Source: a bacterium (GTDB lineage Bacteria > Zhuqueibacterota > Zhuqueibacteria > Residuimicrobiales > Residuimicrobiaceae). From it: a DNA stretch of 37,430 nt. Position 1 is the first letter of the stretch; each line of letters opens with the position of its first letter. The notes beneath the pieces were generated by a model that did no database searches, was not told the DNA's origin, and saw nothing but the letters and a program-made list of their open reading frames with translations. The position numbers and the translations under genes were made by a program. Shown in pieces: positions 9,010 through 15,971 of this stretch. Location: positions 1 through 37,430 of the forward strand of contig JAKPUX010000405.1 in the NCBI GenBank assembly GCA_029554865.1, in the 5' to 3' direction.

Positions 9010-9969
9010 TCAGGCCGTGGCGGCCTCGATGAGTTCGGAGACCCTGCCGGTGAAGAGCCCCACCACGGTATCAGCCGCGCCGTAGTAAAGGCGGAAGGGC
9101 GAGTCGAAACGGGCGAAGCCCTGGTCGTCATACTCCTCGACGATCAGGCCGGAGGGGAAAACGACGTTGGGGACCTGGCCGGTGAGCTCCCAGCTCTCGC
9201 GCGGCTCGAGCATGTTGTAGCGGCTGCGTGCGAGCACCTTGCAGGGGTCCAGCAGATCGAGGAGCATCACCCCGGCCTGATAGATGTTGGCGCTGGCGAA
9301 GTGGGTGGCGACGCCGTGATAGAGGGCCAGCCAGCCGGCGCGGGTCTTGACCGGGGGCGGGCCGCCGCCGATGAGTTCATCCCAGTAATGAAAGCGCCCG
9401 GAGGCCACCTCGCCGACAGGACTCCATTCGAGGAGATCGGAGGAACCGGAGAGGATGATGGTGCTGCCGCTGGCGGGTCCTCCGGCGAGCTGGACGCGGT
9501 TGGGACGCTCGAGGCGGAGATAGAGGCCGTTGAAGCGTTCGGGAAAGAGCACCCCGTTGCGGGTGTCGCCGCCGCTGGTGATGCCGAGGAACTCGAAGGT
9601 TTCAAAATCGTCGGTGACGGCGAGGCCGAGGCGGCAGCCCTCCTCCATGTCCATGGCGAACATGATATAATAGCGGCCCTCGAGGGGGGTGATGCGCATG
9701 TCATAGCAGTGATAGATGCGCTCCTCGAGCTTTTCCATACCGCGGAAGCGGATCTCCGGTGTGGAGAGGGTGAAATGGAGGCCGTCGCGGCTGCGGGCGG
9801 TGAGGGTGAAGGTTTCGCGGCCGCGGTTCTGGACGCGGAGGAGGAGGATGGTCTGGTCGTGAAACTGGATGGCGCCGGGATTGAAGACCGAGGAGACGTC
9901 GGTCAGGTGGGGGGTGCCGGCCGGCACGTGCTGGCGGGTGACCACCGGATTGGCGGGATGGCGCTGCAT
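9010..9969 (-). CDS. GH130-family beta-mannoside phosphorylase or mannosidase
   Basis: The product has 319 residues. The ATG at 9969 follows GGGAGGAAG. GH130 features include FNPGA (29-33), YDMRITP with Asp90 at the position of the conserved acid (usually in EDPR), GGGPPPVKT (201-209), YHGV (217-220), VPNVVFPSG (266-274, which binds phosphate or substrate in this family) and YYGAAD (295-300). The family cleaves beta-linked mannosides, mostly by phosphorolysis giving mannose 1-phosphate; some members hydrolyse. There is no signal peptide, so the enzyme is cytoplasmic. The GH47 lipoprotein gene follows after 28 bases and the ROK regulator gene lies upstream behind a terminator. EDPR is replaced by YDMR, so the subfamily and exact substrate cannot be fixed from sequence alone. 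Confidence 0.85.
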   Translation of the reverse strand: MQRHPANPVVTRQHVPAGTPHLTDVSSVFNPGAIQFHDQTILLLRVQNRGRETFTLTARSRDGLHFTLSTPEIRFRGMEKLEERIYHCYDMRITPLEGRYYIMFAMDMEEGCRLGLAVTDDFETFEFLGITSGGDTRNGVLFPERFNGLYLRLERPNRVQLAGGPASGSTIILSGSSDLLEWSPVGEVASGRFHYWDELIGGGPPPVKTRAGWLALYHGVATHFASANIYQAGVMLLDLLDPCKVLARSRYNMLEPRESWELTGQVPNVVFPSGLIVEEYDDQGFARFDSPFRLYYGAADTVVGLFTGRVSELIEAATA

Positions 9970-9996
9970 CGCTTCCTCCCTTGATATGTTGTTAGT

Positions 9997-10013
9997 TTTT
10001 TTGTTGTAAAAAA
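9997..10013. promoter_or_regulatory. Weak candidate ROK-repressor site upstream of GH130
   Basis: TTTTTT and AAAAAA flank five bases (GTTGT). The 5-base spacing between T-run and A-run matches the better repeat at 11356-11376 in the ROK gene promoter. It lies about 30 bases upstream of the GH130 start codon, a sensible operator position. The flanking bases match the second site poorly, and simple A/T runs arise easily by chance. Confidence 0.3.
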
Positions 10014-10026
10014 TAGAAAGGGCGTC

Positions 10027-10051
10027 AAAAACGCCCGGTGCAACCCGGGCG
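10027..10051 (-). terminator. Rho-independent terminator of the ROK regulator gene
   Basis: On the minus strand, CGCCCGG (10051-10045) pairs with CCGGGCG (10038-10032) around a short loop and is followed directly by TTTTT. It sits 20 bases beyond the ROK stop codon and before the GH130 gene, so it separates regulator and enzyme transcripts or attenuates read-through. Confidence 0.75.
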
Positions 10052-10071
10052 TCCCGCACACCTGCCCCGCC

Positions 10072-11265
10072 TTACAGATAATTCTTCGCCTGCAGCACCG
10101 GACTCTTGAAGATGTTCTGCAGAATCAGCGTCGTCGCCCCCATCGCCACCGCATCCACCACCGTCGAGGTCTCGATCTTGACATCGAGATCATTGCTCAC
10201 CCGAGCCCGGGCATCCGCCTTGAGCTCGCTGCGCACGGCATTCAGGAGCAGATCGCCCACCTTGCTCACCTCTCCGCCGAGCAGGATCATCTCGGGATCG
10301 AGCAGATTGATGATGTGCGCCAGCTCCCGGGCGACGATCTTGGCCAGCTCCTGGAAATAGCGAATGGCCAGGGAGTCGTGGTTCAGGGCCGCGTCAATGA
10401 GGTCCTGCAGGGTCACCCGCTCCTTGGGCAGGGAGCGGCCGTTGAGCAGCACCTCCCCCCCGTACTCCGGCGCCACCTTTTCGAGCATCTGCTTGATCGA
10501 GATCGGCTGGGGCGCGGTCTCACCGGCGAACATGTGCGCCCCGCGATAGATCTGATCCTCGAGGTAAAGGCCGTAGCCCACCCCGAAAACATGCTGGTCC
10601 ATGACCAGCAGCATATAGATCAGATCGCTGATATTCTTGCCTTTGCCATACCACTTTTCGCACATGGCGGCGGCATTGGCGTCATTCTCGACGAGGATGG
10701 GAAAATCGTAGTGTTTATCCAGGGCCGCCTTGAGGGAGACCGGAACCTTGCCCATCAGGGCGGTGTTGACGATCACCCCGTTGCGGTAATCGACCAGCCC
10801 CGAGACCCCGATGCCCATGCCGAGCAGGTTCTTGCGGCTGATCTTCTGGGGGGTGAGCAGGGTATCAACGATGCGGAAGATGTAGGACTGGAGATCCTCC
10901 AGGGTCAGCTTGCCCTCGACGGGCAGGGCGCTGCGCGCGAGCACATGGGAGTTGAGGTCGATGAGCACCCCGTGCACCTCGTTGAGCTCGATCTGCAGGC
11001 CGATGATGTAGCCGTAATTGCCGCAGATCTCCCAGAGGGTGGGCTTGCGTCCCCCCTGCACCGAGGAAGCGCCGGTTCCCGACTTGAAGATCAATCCCTT
11101 CTTTTCCAGGTTGCGGAGGATGCTCATGATCGTCGAAGGGCGCATGCCGGTGATTTTGGCCAGATCCGCACCATAGATGGGCCCGCGCGTCCGGATGAGA
11201 TTGAGGACGATGTGGCTGTTGAGGTTCTTGACCAGCCGGTAATCGCCCGTGATGATTTTTTTCAT
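10072..11265 (-). CDS. ROK-family transcriptional regulator (NagC/XylR type)
   Basis: The product has 397 residues. A winged-helix DNA-binding domain occupies about residues 15-80 (VLNLIRTRGPIYGADLAKIT; GGRKP hinge), followed by an actin-like ROK fold with GIGVSGLVDYRNGVI and VENDANAAAMCEKWYG. The usual cysteine-rich zinc motif (CxCGxxGCxE) is absent, and the usual GEIGH stretch reads GETAPQP, so it is probably a sensor rather than a kinase. ROK repressors release DNA on binding a sugar or phosphosugar. Its own promoter carries a NagC/Mlc-like inverted repeat, implying autoregulation. The downstream GH130, GH47 and receptor genes are the likely targets, with a mannose-derived effector; both points are inferred. 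Confidence 0.88.
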   Translation of the reverse strand: MKKIITGDYRLVKNLNSHIVLNLIRTRGPIYGADLAKITGMRPSTIMSILRNLEKKGLIFKSGTGASSVQGGRKPTLWEICGNYGYIIGLQIELNEVHGVLIDLNSHVLARSALPVEGKLTLEDLQSYIFRIVDTLLTPQKISRKNLLGMGIGVSGLVDYRNGVIVNTALMGKVPVSLKAALDKHYDFPILVENDANAAAMCEKWYGKGKNISDLIYMLLVMDQHVFGVGYGLYLEDQIYRGAHMFAGETAPQPISIKQMLEKVAPEYGGEVLLNGRSLPKERVTLQDLIDAALNHDSLAIRYFQELAKIVARELAHIINLLDPEMILLGGEVSKVGDLLLNAVRSELKADARARVSNDLDVKIETSTVVDAVAMGATTLILQNIFKSPVLQAKNYL

Positions 11266-11355
11266 GGCCTCACAATGCCCTTCTGCCTGTTCCGGTCCGG
11301 CGCTTTAAGAGCTGACGGGGTCGCCTGGAAATTCGTGATCCGATCCGAATATCAA

Positions 11356-11376
11356 TTATTTTTATTGGAAAAATAA
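11356..11376. promoter_or_regulatory. Candidate ROK operator (NagC/Mlc-like inverted repeat)
   Basis: TTATTTTT and AAAAATAA are perfect 8-base arms around ATTGG. The half-sites TTATTT and AAATAA, nine bases apart, resemble the known NagC/Mlc operators of enteric bacteria. The site begins six bases after the -10 box of the ROK gene promoter, so it covers the transcription start. Autorepression by the ROK protein is the natural reading. Confidence 0.65.
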
Positions 11377-11382
11377 CTCGTA

Positions 11383-11411
11383 AATATATTCCTTTTTTTG
11401 TAACAAATCAA
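11383..11411 (-). promoter_or_regulatory. Sigma-70-type promoter of the ROK gene
   Basis: Minus strand: TTGATT (11411-11406), a 17-base spacer and TATATT (11388-11383). Both boxes are close to consensus and the spacing is ideal. The leader to the ATG at 11265 is about 110 bases and begins inside the inverted repeat. Confidence 0.6.
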
Positions 11412-11455
11412 CACTCTTTTTTGATTTTTTAAGAGCCCCTCCCCCCTGGTGCAGG

Positions 11456-11490
11456 CATAATAAAGCCCGCGTGGTGGCTGGCACGCGGGC
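11456..11490 (-). terminator. Rho-independent terminator of the LacI-family gene
   Basis: Minus strand: GCCCGCGTG and CACGCGGGC form a perfect 9-base stem with an 8-base loop, followed by TTTATTATG. It lies about 90 bases beyond the LacI stop codon and insulates that operon from the ROK gene. Confidence 0.65.
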
Positions 11491-11579
11491 CGGAGAATCG
11501 GCCCGTCACAGGGGGGGAACCGGCGCCGATGAAAGAAAGTGCGGTGGCGCGTCGTGCTCCACCTCCCGCGTCGACAGGC

Positions 11580-12608
11580 TCAGAGCGGTACGGCGGCAGC
11601 CACCGATTCGCAGCCGCAGGAGCCCCCGATCACCAGTCCCGCCGTCAGCTCCTCATGATAGGGCGCCGACGGGTCGACCTCGCCGTTAATCATCTGCAGC
11701 AGATAGCGGACCGCCTTGCTGCCGAGTTCGACGATGGGCACGTGCACGGTGGTCAGACGCGGGGTGAGCAGCTGGCTGAGAAAAATGTCATCGAAGCCGG
11801 CCAGGGCGATATCCTGGGGGATACGCAGATTGAGGCTGCGGGCCGCCTGGTAGGCGCCCATGGCCATCATATCGTTGGCGGCAAAGACCGCCTCCGGCTT
11901 TTCCATCTGGCTCATCAGGCGCATAAAGGCGTAATACCCGGAACGGGCGCTGAAATCGCCGGGCATGATGAAGGAGGGGGCGATGGGCAGGTCATGCTGC
12001 CGCCCCGCCTCCAGGCAGCCGTTCAGGCGCTCGTCGGCGTCGATGTTGCCATTGGGGCCGGTGATCATGCCGATGCGGTGATAGCCGTGGCCAAAGAGGT
12101 GTTCAACGATGGCGTAGGCCCCCTGAAAGTTGTTGATCTTGAAGTAGACGAACTCCTGCGCATTGCCGGGGGGATTGAGCAGGACGAGGGGGCGGCGGCT
12201 GCGGCGCAGGGTCTCGACAAGCCCGTTCTTCCCCTCCGGTGCCATTAGGATGACCCCGTCCACCCGGCCGCTGCTCATAAATTCGAGCAGGGTGGCGGCG
12301 ATATCGCGCTGGGTATGGAAGCTGGAGACGAGCAGGAAGCGGTTCGCCCGGTAGGCCTCTTCATCGATGCCGCGAATGATGTCCATAAAGAATTCATCGG
12401 CCATCTCGGGCAGGATCAGTCCGATGGTATCGGTCTTTTGTGTCGAGAGCGAGCGGGCGATGGGATTGGGGGTGTACTGGTATTCGCCGGCCAGCTGAAG
12501 GATGCGCGCACGGGTCGCCTCCTTCACGGGACCGCTTTTGTTGAGGGCGCGCGATACGGTGGCGATGGAGACCCCGGCCAGCGCGGCGATTTTTTGCATG
12601 TTGACCAC
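11580..12608 (-). CDS. LacI-family transcriptional regulator
   Basis: The product has 342 residues from a GTG at 12608, which has GAGG six bases upstream and gives the usual LacI opening (MVNMQKIAALAGVSIATVSRALN by analogy). A TTG at 12620 and an ATG at 12599 are alternatives. The N-terminal helix-turn-helix is followed by the hinge helix (NPIARSLSTQKTDTIGLILPE) and a periplasmic-binding-protein-like sensor domain (DGVILMAP; FAANDMMAMGAYQAA; IALAGFDDIFLSQLLTPRLTTV). Such proteins repress sugar genes until a ligand binds. It starts 92 bases after the second permease gene, and near-identical operator architecture lies at its own promoter and at the importer promoter. The ligand is unknown; a mannoside taken up by the adjacent importer is likely. 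Confidence 0.92.
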   Translation of the reverse strand: MVNMQKIAALAGVSIATVSRALNKSGPVKEATRARILQLAGEYQYTPNPIARSLSTQKTDTIGLILPEMADEFFMDIIRGIDEEAYRANRFLLVSSFHTQRDIAATLLEFMSSGRVDGVILMAPEGKNGLVETLRRSRRPLVLLNPPGNAQEFVYFKINNFQGAYAIVEHLFGHGYHRIGMITGPNGNIDADERLNGCLEAGRQHDLPIAPSFIMPGDFSARSGYYAFMRLMSQMEKPEAVFAANDMMAMGAYQAARSLNLRIPQDIALAGFDDIFLSQLLTPRLTTVHVPIVELGSKAVRYLLQMINGEVDPSAPYHEELTAGLVIGGSCGCESVAAAVPL

Positions 12609-12638
12609 GGACCGCCTCAAGACTTGGCATGTAAAGAA

Positions 12639-12652
12639 GGGAAACGATTACA
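12639..12652. promoter_or_regulatory. LacI-type operator at the lacI-type gene promoter
   Basis: On the minus strand the site reads TGTAATCGTTTCCC. One half-site (TGTAA) and the central CG match TGTAAnCGnTTACA; the other half has two mismatches. It begins seven bases downstream of the -10 box. This points to weaker autoregulation alongside the stronger importer site. Confidence 0.6.
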
Positions 12653-12659
12653 GTCCATA

Positions 12660-12688
12660 AATTTACTGGTTTCGGCATCCTTTTGCAA
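12660..12688 (-). promoter_or_regulatory. Promoter of the LacI-family gene
   Basis: Minus strand: TTGCAA (12688-12683), 17 bases, TAAATT (12665-12660). The -10 sequence equals that of the importer promoter. The regulator can thus be made apart from the upstream permease transcript. Confidence 0.5.
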
Positions 12689-12700
12689 GAGAATAATCGC

Positions 12701-13609
12701 CTACTCCTTGAGGCCCCCCATGAGAATCCCCTGGATGTAGTATTTCTGCAGGGCGAGAAAGAGCAGAAGGATCGGGAGAATCGTCACCACCGCCCCGGCC
12801 ATCATCAGCTCCGGATCGGGGGCGTGCTCGCCCATAAGATTGGCGATCGCCACTGGCAGGGTGTACATCTCCTGGCGGTTGAGGACGATCAGGGGCCAGA
12901 GAAAATCGTTCCAGGTCCCCATAAAAGTGAAGAGGGCCAGGGTGACCAGAATCGGTTTGGCCAGAGGCAGGATGATAGTCCAGTAGATGCGCAGCTCCCC
13001 GGCCCCGTCGATGCGCGCCGCCTCGATCAGGCTGTCGGGCACCCCCTGGAGATACTGGCGGATGAGAAAGATGCCGAAAATGCTCGCCATGCCCGGAATG
13101 ATGATGCCGAAATAGCTGTTGAGCAGTCCCATCTGCTTGAGCATGAGAAAGACCGGCAGCATGGTCACCTGGCCGGGAATGACCAGCGAGGTGAGGAGCA
13201 GGCTAAAGATCGCCTTGCGCCCCCGGAAGGCAAATTTGGCGAAGGCATAGCCGGCCAGGGAGTTGACGAGCAGGCTGACGAGCGTCACCCCCCCGGCGAG
13301 GATGAGGCTGTTGAGGAAGAAGCGGCCGATCTGGAGCCGCTCCCAGAGGGTGGCATAGTGCTCCGTACTCCAGCGTGAAGGCCAGAAGCGCGGCGGGAAG
13401 GTGCTCGCCTCCCCCCCGGGCATGAAAGAGGCCATCACCATCCACCAGAAGGGCAGCAGGGTGACCGCCAGACCGAGCAGCATGAGGGTGTGCAGGCCGA
13501 TCCGGGCCATCAGGCGGCCGTGGCGCCGGCGAAAGGCGGTGAGTCCCCCCTCCCCCGTCGCTGCGCCCCGTTTGGTGCGCGGCGCGATTCCATCATTCCG
13601 GGCGCTCAT
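12701..13609 (-). CDS. Sugar ABC transporter permease, MalG/CUT1 type
   Basis: The product has 302 residues. The ATG at 13609 has AGGAGG upstream and overlaps the stop codon of the first permease by four bases (ATGA), implying translational coupling; a longer frame in this reading is spurious. There are six predicted membrane spans, with the BPD_transp_1 EAA loop EAARIDGAGELRIYWTIILP, the site that contacts the ATPase. MalG-type proteins pair with a MalF-type partner, which is the preceding gene. No ATPase gene lies near, so a shared MsmK/UgpC-type ATPase elsewhere is presumably used. Confidence 0.92.
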   Translation of the reverse strand: MSARNDGIAPRTKRGAATGEGGLTAFRRRHGRLMARIGLHTLMLLGLAVTLLPFWWMVMASFMPGGEASTFPPRFWPSRWSTEHYATLWERLQIGRFFLNSLILAGGVTLVSLLVNSLAGYAFAKFAFRGRKAIFSLLLTSLVIPGQVTMLPVFLMLKQMGLLNSYFGIIIPGMASIFGIFLIRQYLQGVPDSLIEAARIDGAGELRIYWTIILPLAKPILVTLALFTFMGTWNDFLWPLIVLNRQEMYTLPVAIANLMGEHAPDPELMMAGAVVTILPILLLFLALQKYYIQGILMGGLKE

Positions 13610-14487
13610 GCCGCCTCCTGACGCCTGCGCGCGGCCATCTGGAGCATGGCGAGCAGAAAGATGATGAAAAAGAGCATAAAAGCGATCGAGGAGGCGTAGC
13701 CCATCCGCCACCAGCGGAAGCCCTGCTGGTAGAGATAAAAGACCACGCTCAGGGTGCTGTTGACCGGTCCGCCCTGGGTCATGACGTAGGGCTCGGCGAA
13801 GAACTGGAAATAACCGATGATGGTCATCAGGGTGACGAAAAAGGTGGTCGGGGCCAGCTGCGGCAGGGTGACATGGCGGAACTGCCCCCACCAGCCGGCG
13901 CCGTCGAGGCGCGCTGCCTCGTAGAGATAGTCCGGAATGGTCTGCAGCCCGGCGAGAAAGATCATCATGTAATAGCCGAAATTTTTCCAGACCGCCAGCA
14001 GGATCAGGGCGGGCATGGCCCAGACCGGATCACCGAGCCAGTTGACCGGACCAACCCCGGCGAAGGAGAGCAGATAGTTAAAGAGCCCGAAGCGGGGATG
14101 GTAGAGATAGCGCCAGACCACTGCGACGGCGACCAGCGAAGTGATCACCGGGGTGAAATAGCCAAGGCGGAACCAGTCCCTCAGCATGAGCTGGCGGCTG
14201 TTGAGGCCGATGGCGGCCAGCAGGGCGGCAAGGATGGTGAGGGGCCCGCCGGCGAGGACGAAATAAACCGTATTGCCGAGGGCCTTCCAGAAAAGGGGAT
14301 CGTGCAGCAGGCGGCCGTAATTTTCGAGGCCGTTCCAGCGCGCCCGCGAGAGGTTGCCCAAAGCGTAGATGTCAAAATCGCTGAAGCTCATCAGCAGGGA
14401 GGCCAGGACGGGCAGGAAGAAAAAGAGCAGGAGCGTCCCGAGCGCCGGAGCGAGGAAAAACCAGGGTATAAGCCACTTGTGCTTCAT
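13606..14487 (-). CDS. Sugar ABC transporter permease, MalF/CUT1 type
   Basis: The product has 293 residues from the ATG at 14487, preceded by a G-rich ribosome site (GAGGGGGGA); an upstream start would overlap the binding-protein gene. It has about six membrane spans, beginning WLIPWFFLAPALGTLLLFFF, and the EAA loop EAARLDGAGWWGQFRHVTLP. The C-terminal span ends in a basic tail. It starts ten bases after the binding-protein stop codon and overlaps the MalG-type gene, so the three are one operon. It forms half of the inner-membrane channel. Substrate class is carbohydrate by family; the particular sugar is not evident. Confidence 0.92.
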   Translation of the reverse strand: MKHKWLIPWFFLAPALGTLLLFFFLPVLASLLMSFSDFDIYALGNLSRARWNGLENYGRLLHDPLFWKALGNTVYFVLAGGPLTILAALLAAIGLNSRQLMLRDWFRLGYFTPVITSLVAVAVVWRYLYHPRFGLFNYLLSFAGVGPVNWLGDPVWAMPALILLAVWKNFGYYMMIFLAGLQTIPDYLYEAARLDGAGWWGQFRHVTLPQLAPTTFFVTLMTIIGYFQFFAEPYVMTQGGPVNSTLSVVFYLYQQGFRWWRMGYASSIAFMLFFIIFLLAMLQMAARRRQEAA

Positions 14488-14497
14488 CCATCCCCCC

Positions 14498-15763
14498 TCA
14501 GAGCAGATCACGCGCAAGCAGCCAGCGCCGTTTTTCGAGGATGCGATCGACGTCGCGGTCCAGTTTGACGACGGCCTCCTCCAGGCTCATCCTTCTGTAG
14601 ATGACCTGTTCGAGGTGCTCCTGCATCTTGACCGCCACCTGCTCCCATTCGGCGATCCGGGGCGTGGGCATGGCGGTCTCCAGCTGGCGGTAAAAGGCGC
14701 CGGTCTCGCGATCGTTTTCGATCTCCGGGGTGTGCCAGGCCGCCCGCACGGCCGGCAGATCCCGGGTCAGGCTGAAAAAGGCCTGCTGTGTCTCCACCTC
14801 GGAGAGATAGCGGATGAACTTCCAGGCTGCTTCGGGGTGGCGGCATTTTTCAAAGAGGACCAGGCTGGCGCCCCCCGCCACCGAGGCGCGGTTGCGGCCG
14901 GCGGGCAGCGGGGCGGTGCTCCAGCGCCCGGAAAGGCCGGGCATCCGTTTGCGCATCTCGCTGACGTTCCAGGGTCCGGTCACCATCATGCTGAAGACCC
15001 CCTCGCTGAAGCCCTGAAAAATATTGGCCACCTCGCTCATATTGATCACGGCCAGGGAGTCGTGAAAAAAGGTGATATAGTAGCGCAGGGCCGCGAGGGT
15101 GGCCGGTTCGGAAAAGGCGCCGTAGCAGTCGTTCTCGCGCAGCAGTCGGCCGCCGTTCTGGAGGATGAGGATGGCCGGCACCTGCCAGTCATTGAAAATC
15201 GTCGAAAGAAAGAGGGCGTAACGGCCGGGCTGCTGCTGCACCAGACGCCGGCTGAGATCGAGCCACTCCCCCCAGTCGCGCGGCGGCCGGGGGTAGCCGG
15301 CTGCGGCGAGGAGGTCGCTGCGGTAAAAGAGCAGGCGGGTGTCGACGTACCAGGGGATGCCATAGACCCGGCCGCCAATGCAGTTGGTCTCCCAGATGCC
15401 GGGGAAGTAGTCTCCTGGTCTGAGGGTGGAATCGGCTAAAAAGGGATCGAGCGGCCGGATGGCGCCGATGGCCGCGAATTCGGGGATCCAGGTATTGCCG
15501 AGCTGGCAGAGATCGGGGCTGGAACCGCCGGCGAAGGCGGTGAGGAGGAGGTCATGGGCGGCCCCCCAGGGGACAGTCTGGACCCGGACGGTGATTTCGG
15601 GATGGCGCCGAGCAAATCCGGGCAGGAGGGGCTGGATGTTTTCGCCCTCGGCGCCCATGGCCCAGAAATCGAGCAGGAGCTGTTCGCCGGGATCGCGGCG
15701 GCAGCCGGTCAGCAGGCAGCAGGCGAGAATGCAGGCGAGCAGGGGGGTGCAACGGTGCGTCAT
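14498..15763 (-). CDS. Sugar ABC transporter substrate-binding lipoprotein
   Basis: The product has 421 residues. A lipoprotein signal ends in LLTGC (Cys21). The body is a family 1 extracellular solute-binding protein (LLPGFARRHPEITVRVQTVPWGAAHDLLLTAFAGG at about 46-80 by type; GIPWYVDTRLLFYRSDLLAAAG; GVFSMMVTGPWN). Such proteins capture mono- or oligosaccharides in the periplasm for the CUT1 importer. It is first in the operon, directly behind a sigma-70-type promoter with a LacI-type operator. The C-terminal part (EEAVVKLDRDVDRILEKRRW) is the usual closing helix. Substrate not determined; mannosides are plausible from the nearby GH47 and GH130 genes. Confidence 0.9.
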   Translation of the reverse strand: MTHRCTPLLACILACCLLTGCRRDPGEQLLLDFWAMGAEGENIQPLLPGFARRHPEITVRVQTVPWGAAHDLLLTAFAGGSSPDLCQLGNTWIPEFAAIGAIRPLDPFLADSTLRPGDYFPGIWETNCIGGRVYGIPWYVDTRLLFYRSDLLAAAGYPRPPRDWGEWLDLSRRLVQQQPGRYALFLSTIFNDWQVPAILILQNGGRLLRENDCYGAFSEPATLAALRYYITFFHDSLAVINMSEVANIFQGFSEGVFSMMVTGPWNVSEMRKRMPGLSGRWSTAPLPAGRNRASVAGGASLVLFEKCRHPEAAWKFIRYLSEVETQQAFFSLTRDLPAVRAAWHTPEIENDRETGAFYRQLETAMPTPRIAEWEQVAVKMQEHLEQVIYRRMSLEEAVVKLDRDVDRILEKRRWLLARDLL

Positions 15764-15786
15764 CCGGCCTCCGGGAGCCCATGAAT

Positions 15787-15800
15787 TGTAACCGTTTACA
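15787..15800. promoter_or_regulatory. LacI-type operator at the sugar importer promoter
   Basis: TGTAACCGTTTACA has perfect TGTAA/TTACA half-sites around a central CG, matching the general LacI/GalR-family pattern TGTAAnCGnTTACA. It starts five bases downstream of the -10 box, over the transcription start, where a bound repressor would block initiation. Confidence 0.8.
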
Positions 15801-15805
15801 TGGAT

Positions 15806-15833
15806 AATTTAGCAGAAAAGAGGCCAATGTCAA
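15806..15833 (-). promoter_or_regulatory. Promoter of the sugar importer operon
   Basis: Minus strand: TTGACA (15833-15828, consensus), 16 bases, TAAATT (15811-15806). The start codon of the binding-protein gene is at 15763. Confidence 0.65.
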
Positions 15834-15876
15834 GCAATTTGTTGCCCTGCCCCCAACAATTTGGCGGCAGGGCATT

Positions 15877-15910
15877 AAAAAACGGAGGATACCCGTCGGC
15901 ATCATCCGTT
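15877..15910 (-). terminator. Probable terminator of the DUF6588/lipoprotein operon
   Basis: Minus strand: AACGGA (15910-15905) pairs with TCCGTT (15886-15881), followed by an unbroken T-run. The stem is short with a long loop, but the position 60 bases beyond the lipoprotein stop codon is right. A second, 9-base hairpin without a U-tract lies at 15843-15874. Confidence 0.45.
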
Positions 15911-15971
15911 GATGCGGAGAGAGGCCGGGGCTCCCTCCCCGTGTCCCGGCTCTCCCTGGTTCAGGCAGTCC

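Larger units (their letters stand above)
11266..11579. other. 314-base intergenic region between lacI-type and ROK genes
   Basis: No coding sequence is supported here. It holds the terminator of the upstream LacI gene (11456-11490), an AT-rich ROK promoter (11383-11411) and a perfect inverted repeat (11356-11376), then a 5' leader of roughly 90-110 bases before the ROK start codon. Confidence 0.6.

Noticed and set aside
12701..13891. A 396-residue version of the second permease starting at 13891
   Set aside because: The extra 94 residues overlap the first permease in another frame; the ATG at 13609 has AGGAGG and an ATGA overlap.
15843..15874. A 9-base hairpin (TGCCCTGCC/GGCAGGGCA) as a terminator
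   Set aside because: No U-tract follows on either strand; it lies just upstream of the importer promoter and may only be incidental structure.
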